Shown: piece by piece, positions 52,958 through 63,433 of the stretch | Layout of the letters: every line of letters starts with the position of its first letter | Position numbering within the stretch: position 1 is the first letter of the stretch | NCBI RefSeq assembly: GCF_003030465.1 | Contig: NZ_CP028339.1 | Location: forward strand, 1,798,001 to 1,862,000 | Direction of reading: 5' to 3' | Origin: Thauera aromatica K172 | Lineage (GTDB): Bacteria > Pseudomonadota > Gammaproteobacteria > Burkholderiales > Rhodocyclaceae | DNA length: 64,000 nt | The notes under the pieces: model-generated | The model's input: only the letters and a program-made list of their open reading frames with translations | Databases searched by the model: none | What the model was told of the DNA's origin: nothing | Made by a program: the position numbers and the translations under genes

Positions 52958-53365
52958 TCAGTGCAGATGAGTGACCACTCCGTGGAACACGCCTTCGAGC
53001 TCCTTCAGCTCCTGGCGGTGACGATCGGCAATGCGGGCCACCAGGGCTTCTCCGGCGGCGGTGAGGTGGACTTCGACCGCACGGCGGTCTTCACGCCCCG
53101 GCCGGCGTTCTACCAGGCCGAGTTTTTCACAGCGGGAAATCAGCGACACCACGCCGTGCTGGTGGGCCTGGAGGCGCTCGGCCAATTCTCCGACCTGGGC
53201 CCAGTCGCGGCCGGGAAAGCCCTTGATCTGCAGCAGCAGAAGATACTGCAGGTTGGTAATGCCGTGGCGGCGGGTCAGTAGTTCGGAAAAACGCAGGAAC
53301 TTGCGCAATTGGTAGCGGAAGTCGGCGAGTGTCTCGAATTCCGCTTTTTCGAGTTGGGTTTCCAT
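52958..53365 (-). CDS. MarR-family transcriptional regulator
   Basis: 135 residues, a typical winged-helix MarR: dimer helix at the N-terminus, HTH at about 55-90 (VGELAERLQAHQHGVVSLIS) and the wing with RRPGREDRRAVEVHLTAAGE. MarR proteins are usually repressors released by small ligands or oxidants. No Cys is present, so the OhrR type is unlikely. It is divergent from the YIP1-like membrane protein gene with a 160-bp gap that holds an inverted repeat (53435-53451), a good candidate operator. Ligand and full target set are unknown. Confidence 0.9.
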   Translation of the reverse strand: METQLEKAEFETLADFRYQLRKFLRFSELLTRRHGITNLQYLLLLQIKGFPGRDWAQVGELAERLQAHQHGVVSLISRCEKLGLVERRPGREDRRAVEVHLTAAGEALVARIADRHRQELKELEGVFHGVVTHLH

Positions 53366-53434
53366 GGTGTCGGAATTTTAATCGCAGGGGGGCGGCTTGC
53401 GAAGCCGTCCTTGCATTTACGGGAGCGGAGTCTA

Positions 53435-53451
53435 ACATCAAAGCGTGATGT
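53435..53451. promoter_or_regulatory. Inverted repeat between marR-type and membrane protein genes
   Basis: Perfect repeat ACATCA-N5-TGATGT, 17 bp in all, 70 bp upstream of the MarR start and 75 bp upstream of the YIP1-like start. Size and place fit a MarR dimer site controlling both genes. Confidence 0.55.
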
Positions 53452-53525
53452 ATCTATCTTGGGCGGTGTCTTGCCCGTTTGCCGCCGGCACCTCAAGAGC
53501 CGATTGGCGCAAGGAGGGGATGACC

Positions 53526-54098
53526 ATGAACCTGATGCAATTTCCACAGATGCTGGTTTCGACTCATGCCGGCTGGGATGAGGTCGAGCGTCTCCGGCCG
53601 GAGATGGGCACGATGTTCCTGCGCCTGGTGCTGCCGCTGTCCCTGCTGCCGCCGCTGATGATCGTGTACGCATCCACCGCTGTCGGCGCGCACGTGTTTC
53701 CCGATGCCAGCCATGAAACCTGGCTGCTGGCGGCGATGTTTTTCTTTATCGCCGAGCATCTCAGCGTCCCCCTGATGGCGGGCTCGATCCGCCAGGCTTC
53801 GATCGCCAAGGGAGCGAGCGGCAACCTGCATGATGCCTACATGGTGGCGTCGATCTCGCCGGTGCCGCTGTGGCTGTCGTCGCTGGCGCTGTTTCTGGAC
53901 CAGCCCTGGCTGGTGGTGATGTTCGCGCTGCTGGCGCTGGCGGCGTCGGGCGTGCTGATTCATCACGGGGTGCGGCGGCTGCTGCGGGTGCGCGAGGATC
54001 TCGATGCCACCGATATGGCGGTGCAGGTGACCAGCCTCGGTGTGCTGGCGTGGCTGCTGCTCGTCGTCGTCGGCGTACTGCCGCTGTGGCTGCTGTAA
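53526..54098 (+). CDS. YIP1-like integral membrane protein
   Basis: 190 residues from the ATG at 53526, with AAGGAGG eight bases upstream; an ATG six bases earlier is too close to that site. About five membrane helices in a YIP1-like pattern (LRLVLPLSLLPPLMIVYAST, then ETWLLAAMFFFIAEHL and later segments). Bacterial YIP1-family proteins have no established function. It is divergent from a MarR-type regulator, so it is a likely target of that regulator, and it converges on smpB with only three bases between stops. Confidence 0.75.
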   Translation: MNLMQFPQMLVSTHAGWDEVERLRPEMGTMFLRLVLPLSLLPPLMIVYASTAVGAHVFPDASHETWLLAAMFFFIAEHLSVPLMAGSIRQASIAKGASGNLHDAYMVASISPVPLWLSSLALFLDQPWLVVMFALLALAASGVLIHHGVRRLLRVREDLDATDMAVQVTSLGVLAWLLLVVVGVLPLWLL

Positions 54099-54101
54099 GG
54101 C

Positions 54102-54548
54102 TCAGGCCTTGACCCGCATCAGGCGCTGCTTTTCGCGCTCCCAGTCCTTTTTCTTCTCGTCTTCGCGCTTGTCGTGCAGTTTCTTGCCCTTGGCAAGGCC
54201 GATCTCCAGCTTGATGCGGCCCTTGACGTAGTGCAGGTCGAGCGGGACCAGGGTGTAGCCCGCCCGCTCGACCTTGCCGATCAGGCGGGCAATTTCTTTT
54301 TTGTGCAGCAACAGCTTGCGGGTTCGCGTCGGATCGTGGCCGACGTGGCTCGATGCCGTCGTGAGTGGTGCGATGTGCATGCCGAACAGGAATATTTCCT
54401 CGCTGCGGATGACGACGTAGGATTCCTTGATGTTCGCACGGCCGGCACGGATGGCCTTGACTTCCCAGCCCTCGAGGACGATCCCGGCTTCGTGCCTTTC
54501 CTCGATGAAGTAGTCGTGGTGGGCCTTGCGGTTGTCGATGATGCTCAT
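54102..54548 (-). CDS. smpB: SsrA-binding protein SmpB
   Basis: 148 residues from the ATG at 54548, the standard start [20 protein letters not shown]. SmpB binds tmRNA and brings it to stalled ribosomes for trans-translation. The OB-fold core ([39 protein letters not shown]) and the basic C-terminal tail ([16 protein letters not shown]) that lies in the empty mRNA channel are present. No tmRNA gene was seen in the window. AAGGA is upstream of the start. It is divergent from ratA, as is common in Proteobacteria. Confidence 0.97.
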   Translation of the reverse strand: MSIIDNRKAHHDYFIEERHEAGIVLEGWEVKAIRAGRANIKESYVVIRSEEIFLFGMHIAPLTTASSHVGHDPTRTRKLLLHKKEIARLIGKVERAGYTLVPLDLHYVKGRIKLEIGLAKGKKLHDKREDEKKKDWEREKQRLMRVKA

Positions 54549-54679
54549 GATGTGGAAATCCTTCGGACCCAGCGCACGCCTCGCGGACGGGTATGCCTGC
54601 ATGCGGTAGAATCGCGCATTTTAACAGCTCGGATGCGCTCTCGTTCTGCCCGATGCGCGCACCGCTCCGCGATTGTTCC

Positions 54680-55117
54680 ATGGCCGACGTCAAGAAGCTG
54701 GTACTGATCGAATTCACTCCCGCGCAGATGTTCGGGCTCGTTGATCGCTGCGAGGACTATCCCTCGTTTCTGCCTTGGTGCGGCGGCGCCGAGGTCCACG
54801 TGCGAACCGATACGCTGACCGCGGCCACCATCCACATCAACTATCACGGCATCAAGGCGCATTTCAGCACGGAAAACACCAAGCGCTACCCGGCCGAAAT
54901 GAAGCTGCGCCTCACCGACGGGCCGTTCACCCACCTGGATGGGCACTGGCTATTCACTGCGCTCAGCGATACGGCCTGCAAGATCGAGTTCAGCCTGCAC
55001 TACCAGTTTTCCAGCAAGCTGCTGGAAAAGGTGCTGGGGCCGGTGTTCAACCACATCGCCAACACCTTCGTCGATTCTTTCGTGAAGCGTGCCGGGCAGG
55101 TCTACGGAAGGGGATGA
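54680..55117 (+). CDS. ratA: RatA / COQ10-type SRPBCC protein
   Basis: 145 residues from the ATG at 54680 ([20 protein letters not shown]). It is a START-like (SRPBCC) lipid-binding fold, COQ10 family, matching E. coli RatA/YfjG. Key stretches: [19 protein letters not shown] and the C-terminal [24 protein letters not shown]10-type proteins bind ubiquinone and support respiration; E. coli RatA was reported to block 70S ribosome assembly as a toxin, a role that may not apply here. It overlaps rnfH by four bases (ATGA), the widespread smpB-ratA-rnfH layout. Confidence 0.93.
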   Translation: MADVKKLVLIEFTPAQMFGLVDRCEDYPSFLPWCGGAEVHVRTDTLTAATIHINYHGIKAHFSTENTKRYPAEMKLRLTDGPFTHLDGHWLFTALSDTACKIEFSLHYQFSSKLLEKVLGPVFNHIANTFVDSFVKRAGQVYGRG

Positions 55118-55446
55118 AGATGGGCGCGATGGTCCACGTCGAAGTGGTGTATGCGCTGCCGCAGCGCCAGGAGCTGGTGCAGGTCCGTGTGCCCGAAGGC
55201 GCGACCGTACGCGATGCGATCACGGCTTCCGGCCTGCTCGAAAAATATCCCGAGATCGAACTGGAGCGGCGGAACAAGCTGGGTATTTTCTCCCGTCTGG
55301 TCAGGGCGGATGCGGAAGTGCGCGATCGCGACCGGGTCGAGATCTACCGGCCGCTGATCGCCGACCCCAAGGCGGTGCGCAAGAAGCGGGCGGACGAAGG
55401 CAAAGTGATGAAGAAAGGCGGCGGCTCCGCCGAGAGCGAGAGCTGA
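55114..55446 (+). CDS. rnfH: RnfH-family ubiquitin-like protein
   Basis: 110 residues starting in the overlap with ratA. A small beta-grasp fold: [20 protein letters not shown], then [20 protein letters not shown] and [20 protein letters not shown] are all hallmark stretches. The tail is basic and Gly/Ser-rich. Despite the name it is usually found beside ratA rather than with rnf electron transport genes; molecular role unknown. It is coupled to ratA and followed by guaB after 91 bp, in which a guaB promoter is visible. Confidence 0.93.
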   Translation: MKMGAMVHVEVVYALPQRQELVQVRVPEGATVRDAITASGLLEKYPEIELERRNKLGIFSRLVRADAEVRDRDRVEIYRPLIADPKAVRKKRADEGKVMKKGGGSAESES

Positions 55447-55480
55447 AGGATCGCCGCGAGCCGTCCTCCGGATCGGGCCG

Positions 55481-57001
<1,521 letters not shown>

Positions 57002-57021
57002 TCGGCGCTGACCGCAACGAC

Positions 57022-57053
57022 GGGCGGCTGTCACAGGCCGCCTTTCCTTTTTT
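57022..57053 (+). terminator. Terminator-like hairpin between guaB and guaA
   Basis: Stem GGCGGC/GCCGCC with an eight-base loop, followed by TTTCCTTTTTT. It would reduce but maybe not abolish read-through from guaB into guaA, 24 bp downstream. Confidence 0.7.
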
Positions 57054-57076
57054 CGACGCTGGAGACCTTTGCGCTC

Positions 57077-58642
57077 ATGGCTCACCAGAAAATCCTCATC
57101 CTCGACTTCGGTTCCCAGGTCTCCCAGCTCATCGCCCGCCGGGTGCGCGAGCAGCAGGTGTATTGCGAACTGCATCCGTTCGACGTGTCGGACGAGTTCG
57201 TGCGCGGCTTCGGCGCCCAGGGGGTGATCCTGTCCGGCGGGCCGAACTCGGTCTATGAAGCCGAAGACTGGCGCGCGCCGCAGGCGGTGTTCGAGCTCGG
57301 CGTTCCGGTGCTGGGCATCTGCTACGGCATGCAGACGATGGCTTCGCAGCTCGGCGGCAAGGTTGAAAGCTCGGCCACGCGCGAGTTCGGCTACGCCGAG
57401 ATGCGCGCCCGCGGGCACTCGAAGCTGTTCGAGGGCATCGAGGATCGCACCAATGCCGAAGGCCATGGCCTGCTTGACGTGTGGATGAGCCACGGCGACA
57501 AGGTCACCGAACTGCCGCCCGGCTTCAAGGTCATCGGCAGCAACGAATCCACTCCGATCGCGGCGATGGCCGACGAGGCGCGCCGCTTCTACGGCGTGCA
57601 GTTCCACCCGGAAGTCACGCACACGATCAAGGGCAAGGAGATCATCGCCCGTTTCGTGCACGACATCTGCGGCTGCGGCTACGACTGGAACATGCCCGAC
57701 TACATCGCCGAGGCGGTGGAGAAGATCCGCGAGCAGGTCGGCGGCGAGGAGGTGATTCTCGGCCTGTCGGGCGGCGTCGACTCTTCCGTCGCGGCCGCGC
57801 TGATCCATCGCGCGATCGGCGATCAGCTCACCTGCGTGTTCGTCGATCACGGCCTGCTGCGCCTGAATGAAGGCCGCATGGTCATGGAGATGTTCGCCGG
57901 CCGGCTCCACGCCAAGGTGGTCCATGTCGATGCCTCCGGACAGTTCATGGGGCATCTGAAGGGCGTCACCGACCCCGAGCAGAAGCGCAAGATCATCGGC
58001 CGCGAGTTCGTCGAGGTGTTCCAGGCCGAGGCCGGAAAGCTGCCCAACGCGAAGTGGTTGGCGCAAGGGACCATCTACCCCGATGTGATCGAGTCCGGCG
58101 GCGCCAAGAGCAAGAAGGCGCATACCATCAAGAGCCACCACAATGTCGGCGGCTTGCCCGAGACCCTCGGCCTGAAGCTGCTCGAACCGCTGCGCGACCT
58201 GTTCAAGGACGAAGTCCGGGAACTCGGGGTGGCGCTCGGCCTGCCGCACGACATGGTCTACCGCCATCCTTTCCCCGGCCCCGGCCTGGGCGTGCGCATC
58301 CTCGGCGAAGTGAAGCAGGAATACGCCGAGCTGCTGCGCCGTGCCGATGCGATCTTCATCGACGAGCTGCGCGCGGCCGACTGGTACGACAAGACCAGCC
58401 AGGCCTTCGCCGTGTTCCTGCCGGTGAAGAGCGTGGGCGTGATGGGCGACGGTCGCACCTACGAATACGTCGTCGCGCTGCGTGCGGTGGAAACCCAGGA
58501 CTTCATGACCGCGCACTGGGCGGAGCTGCCGCACAGCCTGCTGGGCAAGGTCAGCAGCCGCATCATCAATGAAGTCCGCGGCATCAACCGCGTCGTGTAT
58601 GACATCTCGGGCAAGCCGCCGGCGACGATCGAGTGGGAATGA
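57077..58642 (+). CDS. guaA: GMP synthase (glutamine-hydrolysing) GuaA
   Basis: 521 residues. N-terminal class I glutamine amidotransferase (1-195) with nucleophile Cys82 in [10 protein letters not shown] and a QFHPEVTH catalytic His/Glu pair; central ATP pyrophosphatase with the PP-loop [12 protein letters not shown] (about 228-240); C-terminal dimerisation domain ending PPATIEWE, the conserved finish. It makes GMP from XMP, ATP and glutamine. It forms a guaB-guaA pair in the usual order. Confidence 0.98.
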   Translation: MAHQKILILDFGSQVSQLIARRVREQQVYCELHPFDVSDEFVRGFGAQGVILSGGPNSVYEAEDWRAPQAVFELGVPVLGICYGMQTMASQLGGKVESSATREFGYAEMRARGHSKLFEGIEDRTNAEGHGLLDVWMSHGDKVTELPPGFKVIGSNESTPIAAMADEARRFYGVQFHPEVTHTIKGKEIIARFVHDICGCGYDWNMPDYIAEAVEKIREQVGGEEVILGLSGGVDSSVAAALIHRAIGDQLTCVFVDHGLLRLNEGRMVMEMFAGRLHAKVVHVDASGQFMGHLKGVTDPEQKRKIIGREFVEVFQAEAGKLPNAKWLAQGTIYPDVIESGGAKSKKAHTIKSHHNVGGLPETLGLKLLEPLRDLFKDEVRELGVALGLPHDMVYRHPFPGPGLGVRILGEVKQEYAELLRRADAIFIDELRAADWYDKTSQAFAVFLPVKSVGVMGDGRTYEYVVALRAVETQDFMTAHWAELPHSLLGKVSSRIINEVRGINRVVYDISGKPPATIEWE

Positions 58643-58683
58643 TTCGGCGGCCGGAAACACGTTGCTGAAAGAGGTCGGCGTTC

Positions 58684-61155
58684 ATGAACAGCAAATCGAC
58701 AAAGCCACGCGCCACCCGGACCGCTGCGCTCAAGGATCCGAAACTATCCAGAACCCATGCTCCGACGGAGATTTCCCCGATTGAATGGCAGCGACAGCTG
58801 CGCCGCCAGTTCGGCCGCGAGCAGGGATTCGGGCTGGAGAACCTCGGTGCGGAGCCGTTCTTCTCCGAGTTCCGCGTCAGCAACCCGCAGTCCAAGAGCA
58901 GCTATCGCGTGGTGATTCGCGGCAAACGACCGGGCGACAATTATTGCGCCTGTCCGGATTACGCGACCAACGAGCTGGGTACCTGCAAGCACATCGAGTT
59001 CGTCCTGGGGCGGTTGGAGAAGAAGCGCGGCGCTAAAGCGGCCTTTGAGCGTGGCTATCGACCGCCGTTCTCGGAGCTGTACCTGCGCAACGACGGCGGA
59101 CGCGCGATCCATTTTCGCGCCGGCACGGATTGCCCTCCCGCCGTATCGACGGCGGCCGAGGGGCTGTTCGACATGGCGCGCGACGGGATGCTGCCGCCGG
59201 AAAGGTTTGCTGCGCTGGAGCGTTTCGTCCCTGCCGTGGCCAAGAGTGGGCACGAGCTGCGCGCCTATGATGACGCCCTCGATTTCATTGCCGGCCGGCG
59301 TGATGCCGAGCGGCGCGAGAAGGCGCTCGACGAGATCTTTCGCTCGGGCAGCGACGATCCGCTGCTGAAAAAGCTGCTCAAGGTGCCGCTCTATCCGTAT
59401 CAGGCCGAAGGCGCCTTGTTCGCCGTGCGCGCGGGGAGGGCGTTGATCGGTGACGAAATGGGCTTGGGCAAGACCATCCAGGCGATCGCCGCCGCCGAGA
59501 TTCTGGCCCGGCATTTCGGCGTGTCGAAAGTGCTGGTGATCTGTCCGACCTCGCTCAAGTACCAGTGGCAAAGCGAGATCGAGCGCTTTGCCGGGCGCCA
59601 TGGTGAAAACGGCGCGCGCGTCATCACCGGCGGGCGGGCGCAGCGGCAGAAGGACTATGCACTGGACGAGTTCTGCAAGATCACCAACTATGAAAAGCTC
59701 CAGCCCGACCTCGATCTGATCGCCGCCTGGGCGCCGGAGCTGGTGATCGTCGACGAGGCGCAGCGGGTCAAGAACTGGAACACGATCGCCGCCCGTGCCC
59801 TGAAGCGCATCGACAGCCCCTATGCCGTGGTGCTCACCGGCACGCCGCTGGAGAACAAGCTGGAGGAGCTCATCTCCATCGTCCAGTTCGTCGACCAGCA
59901 CCGCCTGGGGCCGACCTGGAAGCTGCTGCACGAACATCAGGTGAAGGACGAGGGCGGGCGCGTCACCGGCTACACCGGGCTGGACAGGATCGGCCAGACG
60001 CTGGCGCCGATCATGATCCGCCGCCGCAAATCCGAAGTCCTGATGCAGTTGCCGGAGCGCACCGACCAGAACCTGCTGGTGCCGATGACCGAAGCGCAGA
60101 TGACCTATCATCAGGAAAACGCGGAGATCGTGAACAAGATCGTCCAGCGCTGGCGCAAGACAAAGTTCCTCTCGGACAAGGACCAGCGGCGCCTCACCTG
60201 CGCCTTGCAGAACATGCGCATGGCGTGCAACAGCACCTATCTGCTCGACCAGGAGAGCGACCACGGCGTCAAGGCGGACGAACTTGCGGCGCTGTTCGAC
60301 GGCCTGTTCGAGCAACCCGAGGCCAAGGCGGTGGTATTCAGCCAGTGGACGCGCACCCACGACATCGTGATCCGTCGGCTCGAAGCACGCGGGCTGGGCT
60401 ACGTCAGCTTCCACGGCGGAGTGCCCTCGGAGAAGCGGCCGGCACTGGTGGAGCGTTTTCGCGACGATCCCGAGTGCCGGGTGTTCCTGTCCACCGACGC
60501 CGGCGCCACCGGCCTCAACCTGCAACACGCCTCGATCCTGGTGAACATGGATCTGCCGTGGAATCCGGCGCTGCTCGAGCAGCGCATTGCCCGGATTCAC
60601 CGGATGGGCCAGAAACGGCCGGTGCAGATCGTCAATTTCGTCGCCAAGGGCACGATCGAGGAGGGCATGCTCTCGGTGCTGGCCTTCAAACGATCGCTGT
60701 CGGCGGGCATCCTCGACGGCGGCTCAGGTGAGATCGCGCTGGGCGGCTCGCGCCTCAACCGCTTCATGAAGGAGGTCGAGAACGTCACCGGCCATGTGGG
60801 CGAGGGCGAGGCCATGACACCGGCCGAAGAAGTGGCGGGCGCGACTGCTCCGACAGAGCCCGGGGGGGTGATCAAGGATGAAGTGGAGACCGGCGTCGGC
60901 GCTGACGGGACGGCGCAGCAGGCGCCGCCGCAAGTGGACGCTGATCCCTGGCGGGCTTTGGCGCAGTTGGGTACACAATTGGTTTCGGCGTTGGTGGCGG
61001 CGAATGACTCGGCCGCTCCGGCGCATCCGTGGATCGAGCGGGATCCGGCAACCGGTGCGCGCAACCTCAAGGTGCCCCTCCCGCCGCCCGAAACGGCAGC
61101 ACGGCTTGCCGATGCGTTTTCGGTGCTGGCGGACGCGTTGCGGGGCAAGGGGTGA
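58684..61155 (+). CDS. SWIM zinc finger / SNF2-family helicase
   Basis: 823 residues. A SWIM zinc finger is at Cys88-x-Cys90 ... Cys101-x-His103 (CACPDYATNELGTCKHIEF). The SNF2 ATPase follows: Walker A GDEMGLGKTIQAIAA (about 256-270), DEAQ box in VIVDEAQRVKNW (about 355), motif V STDAGATGLNLQ and motif VI QRIARIHRMGQKRPV. The last about 120 residues are low in complexity (Ala, Glu, Pro), probably flexible. SNF2 proteins translocate on double-stranded DNA; bacterial SWIM-SNF2 proteins have poorly known roles in DNA repair, transcription or defence. It lies 41 bp after guaA but looks accessory; no methylase, nuclease or other defence gene sits beside it. Next on the strand is an antitoxin remnant. 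Confidence 0.9.
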   Translation: MNSKSTKPRATRTAALKDPKLSRTHAPTEISPIEWQRQLRRQFGREQGFGLENLGAEPFFSEFRVSNPQSKSSYRVVIRGKRPGDNYCACPDYATNELGTCKHIEFVLGRLEKKRGAKAAFERGYRPPFSELYLRNDGGRAIHFRAGTDCPPAVSTAAEGLFDMARDGMLPPERFAALERFVPAVAKSGHELRAYDDALDFIAGRRDAERREKALDEIFRSGSDDPLLKKLLKVPLYPYQAEGALFAVRAGRALIGDEMGLGKTIQAIAAAEILARHFGVSKVLVICPTSLKYQWQSEIERFAGRHGENGARVITGGRAQRQKDYALDEFCKITNYEKLQPDLDLIAAWAPELVIVDEAQRVKNWNTIAARALKRIDSPYAVVLTGTPLENKLEELISIVQFVDQHRLGPTWKLLHEHQVKDEGGRVTGYTGLDRIGQTLAPIMIRRRKSEVLMQLPERTDQNLLVPMTEAQMTYHQENAEIVNKIVQRWRKTKFLSDKDQRRLTCALQNMRMACNSTYLLDQESDHGVKADELAALFDGLFEQPEAKAVVFSQWTRTHDIVIRRLEARGLGYVSFHGGVPSEKRPALVERFRDDPECRVFLSTDAGATGLNLQHASILVNMDLPWNPALLEQRIARIHRMGQKRPVQIVNFVAKGTIEEGMLSVLAFKRSLSAGILDGGSGEIALGGSRLNRFMKEVENVTGHVGEGEAMTPAEEVAGATAPTEPGGVIKDEVETGVGADGTAQQAPPQVDADPWRALAQLGTQLVSALVAANDSAAPAHPWIERDPATGARNLKVPLPPPETAARLADAFSVLADALRGKG

Positions 61156-61259
61156 GCGGGGGTAGAGGGCCTTCGAACGGTGTATCCCCAGCTTTTTCAA
61201 CTGACTACCGGACCCGACAGCGATTGTACGCATAGAGAGGTTACGGGTTTTGCCGGCCG

Positions 61260-61415
61260 ATGGATGTCGGGCAGCAAGCGGCTCATGGGGCCATCAGTGA
61301 AACAGGCCAATTTCCCGCGCCCGCGCGATCCCTGACTCTGACCATGATCCGTAGATTGCACCAAGGCCTGGGTATTCCGGCCGAGGTTCCGATTGACGAG
61401 ACCGCCGCGCGCTGA
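61260..61415 (+). pseudogene. C-terminal remnant of a HigA-type antitoxin
   Basis: A 51-codon frame whose second half reads SLTLTMIRRLHQGLGIPAEV, the conserved C-terminal stretch of COG5499/HigA-type HTH antitoxins (usually 120-140 residues). Upstream, GAISETGQF can be weakly aligned to the family's RVSEVL region. The HTH itself and the N-terminal half are missing, there is no ribosome site at 61260, and no HigB-type toxin gene was found in the 308-bp gap (61156-61463). It is best read as a decayed toxin-antitoxin locus. The rest of this gap holds nothing else recognised. Confidence 0.55.
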
Positions 61416-61463
61416 GGTGCCAGTTTGGGCGGGAGTGTGCATCAGCCAGGGAGGATCGCGATC

Positions 61464-62354
61464 GTGAAATACTGGTACGGCGTCCTGCGCGCATCCTTGC
61501 GCGTGTGGCTCGATGCGCAGGTCTTCATGCATGCTGCGGCGCTTGCCTTTTTTACCGTGTTCTCGGTGGCGCCGGTGATGATCGTCGCCGTCACCGTGGT
61601 CGGACTGGTGCTGGGCGAAAGCGCGGCGGAAGGGCGGATCGCCGAGCAGCTGCAGGCCGCGATCGGTCCCGGTGCTGCCGCCGCGGTCCAGACCGCGGTC
61701 GAAAATAGCCGCATCGAGCACAGCGGGTTGCTGCCGAGCCTGGCTGGCATCGGGGCGATGCTGTTCGGTGCCACCACGGTATTCTCGCAGATGCAGAATT
61801 CGCTCAATGCGATCTGGGGAGTTGCGCCCCGGCCAACCCGCAGCAGTTTTTTCATCTACCTGAAAACCCGCCTGCTGTCGCTTGCGGTGGTGCTGGCGAT
61901 CGGTTTCGTGCTGCTGGTCTCGCTCACCTTGAGCGTGCTGGTCCGGGCCGTGGTGGCGTTCGCGCAGGACTGGCTGCCGGTGCCCGCGCCTCTGGTGCTG
62001 GGCTTGGACTGGGGGATCTCGCTGGCGGTGGTGACCTTGCTGTTCGCGACGATTTTTCGCGTTCTGCCCGATGTCGTCCTCGGATGGCGCGACGTGCTGC
62101 TCGGTGCCTTCGTCACGGCACTGCTGTTTGCGATCGGCCGGGCCCTGATCGCGCTCTATCTGTCGACCACCGCCACCGCATCCACTTACGGTGCAGCCGG
62201 CTCGCTGGTGCTGCTGCTGCTGTGGGTGAATTACTCTTCCTTGATCCTGTTGTTCGGCGCCGCGTTCACGCGGGCGCACATGCAGGTGCGCGGCTGCAGA
62301 TTGCGCCCGCGCCCGGCCGCGGTGTGCGTCCACCGCCAGCTCGTTGAAGACTGA
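61464..62354 (+). CDS. YihY/BrkB-family membrane protein
   Basis: 296 residues from a GTG at 61464 with GGGAGG nine bases upstream; the upstream frame to 61425 is less likely. About six membrane helices in the YihY pattern: FMHAAALAFFTVFSVAPVMI near the N-terminus, later FGATTVFSQMQNSLNAIWGV and STTATASTYGAAGSLVLLLL. The family, once called ribonuclease BN in error, has no firmly known function; it may be a transporter or affect the envelope. It converges on the cobA-type gene with 35 bp between the stops. Confidence 0.9.
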   Translation: MKYWYGVLRASLRVWLDAQVFMHAAALAFFTVFSVAPVMIVAVTVVGLVLGESAAEGRIAEQLQAAIGPGAAAAVQTAVENSRIEHSGLLPSLAGIGAMLFGATTVFSQMQNSLNAIWGVAPRPTRSSFFIYLKTRLLSLAVVLAIGFVLLVSLTLSVLVRAVVAFAQDWLPVPAPLVLGLDWGISLAVVTLLFATIFRVLPDVVLGWRDVLLGAFVTALLFAIGRALIALYLSTTATASTYGAAGSLVLLLLWVNYSSLILLFGAAFTRAHMQVRGCRLRPRPAAVCVHRQLVED

Positions 62355-62389
62355 GGGGCGGGCGGCGCGCCAGGGCGCGGTGGACGTGC

Positions 62390-63286
62390 TCAGGCTGTTG
62401 CGGCGCAACAGGCGGTAAGCAGCGAAGCGGACTCCAGGGCGACGACCTCGCCGACCATGATCAGCGCCGGAGCCTGGATTGCCGCTGCCTGGGCGGCCGC
62501 GGGCAACTGCGCCAGGGTGCTGCGTACCCCATGCTCTGCCGGCGTGGTGGCGGCGTGGATCACGGCGGCGGGAGTGTCTGCAGGCAGGCCGTGAGCGATC
62601 AGTTCGCGGCTGATGATCTCCAGCGCACTCAGCCCCATGTAGATCACCACCGTCTGCTGCGGGCGGGCGAGTGCGCTCCAGTCCAGGTTGACCGTGCCGT
62701 CCTTCAGGTGGCCGGTGGCGAATACCAATGTCTGCGCATGTTCCCGGTGCGTCAACGGGATGCCGGTTGAGGCGGCGGCGCCGGCGGCGGCGGTGACGCC
62801 GGGCACGATTTCACAGTCCAGGCCGGCGGCCTGGAGCGCCTGCATTTCCTCCCCGCCGCGCCCGAAAATGAACGGGTCACCGCCCTTGAGGCGCACGACC
62901 TGCAGCCCCTCCCGTGCGAACTCAACGAGCAGGGCATTGATGCCGTCCTGGGGCAGGGCGTGGTTGCCGGCTTCCTTTCCGACATAGATCCGCCGCGCCC
63001 GGGCTGGAATGAGCTCCAGGATGGCGGGGCCGACGAGATGGTCGTAGACCACGGCTTCGGCATTGGAAATCAGCCGGGCAGCCTTGAGCGTGAGGAGGTC
63101 CGGATCGCCCGGCCCTGCTCCGACGAGGTAGACCTTTCCCGCCCGAGGTAGCGGCGCATGGCAGGGCTGGTCCACCGTGCCGTCGCCCTGTGGGCGGCTG
63201 CGGTGCGGGATGCCGAAGCTGCGCAGCGCGCGCGTGCTGCCGGCCGAAGGTGCTGCATACGTGGTCGAAAGCGTGCCTGCGTACAT
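62390..63286 (-). CDS. cobA: Uroporphyrinogen-III C-methyltransferase (CobA/NirE type)
   Basis: 298 residues from the ATG at 63286, which has GGAGT upstream; a longer frame to 63391 is not supported. The methyltransferase core begins at about residue 50: KVYLVGAGPGDPDLLTLKAA, then VVYDHLVGPAILE, VVRLKGGDPFIFGRGGEE and GVTAAAGAAASTGIPLTHR. It methylates uroporphyrinogen III twice with SAM to make precorrin-2, the branch to siroheme, cobalamin and heme d1. Being divergent from nirS, it probably acts as NirE for heme d1 of NirS. The first about 48 residues are extra compared with short SUMT enzymes and Ser/Thr/Ala-rich. Confidence 0.92.
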   Translation of the reverse strand: MYAGTLSTTYAAPSAGSTRALRSFGIPHRSRPQGDGTVDQPCHAPLPRAGKVYLVGAGPGDPDLLTLKAARLISNAEAVVYDHLVGPAILELIPARARRIYVGKEAGNHALPQDGINALLVEFAREGLQVVRLKGGDPFIFGRGGEEMQALQAAGLDCEIVPGVTAAAGAAASTGIPLTHREHAQTLVFATGHLKDGTVNLDWSALARPQQTVVIYMGLSALEIISRELIAHGLPADTPAAVIHAATTPAEHGVRSTLAQLPAAAQAAAIQAPALIMVGEVVALESASLLTACCAATA

Positions 63287-63419
63287 GTGGATTGACTCCG
63301 GCAGATCAAAGAGGAGAGCAAAGGGGAGGGCGGTCGCGCCTGCGAAAGACCCCGAGGAAAAACCCTGAGGTAGGTACGCCCTTTCGACCAAACTTTATCC
63401 CCAGCTGCGGCGTTAAAAA

Positions 63420-63433
63420 TTAACTCAGATCAA
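63420..63433 (+). promoter_or_regulatory. FNR/DNR-like box upstream of nirS
   Basis: TTAACTCAGATCAA: right half-site ATCAA is perfect and the left (TTAAC) matches three of five bases of the TTGAT-N4-ATCAA consensus. A -10-like CATACT lies at 63457-63462. If transcription starts near 63468 the box is centred at about -41.5, the usual activator place. It is 88 bp before the nirS start. Confidence 0.68.

Noticed and set aside
54680-55446. ratA-rnfH as a classic toxin-antitoxin pair
   Set aside because: RatA is better supported as a COQ10-type lipid-binding protein, and RnfH has not been shown to be an antitoxin.
63286-63391. Longer N-terminus for the cobA/nirE-type protein
   Set aside because: The upstream start lacks a ribosome site, and the ATG at 63286 has GGAGT at good spacing.
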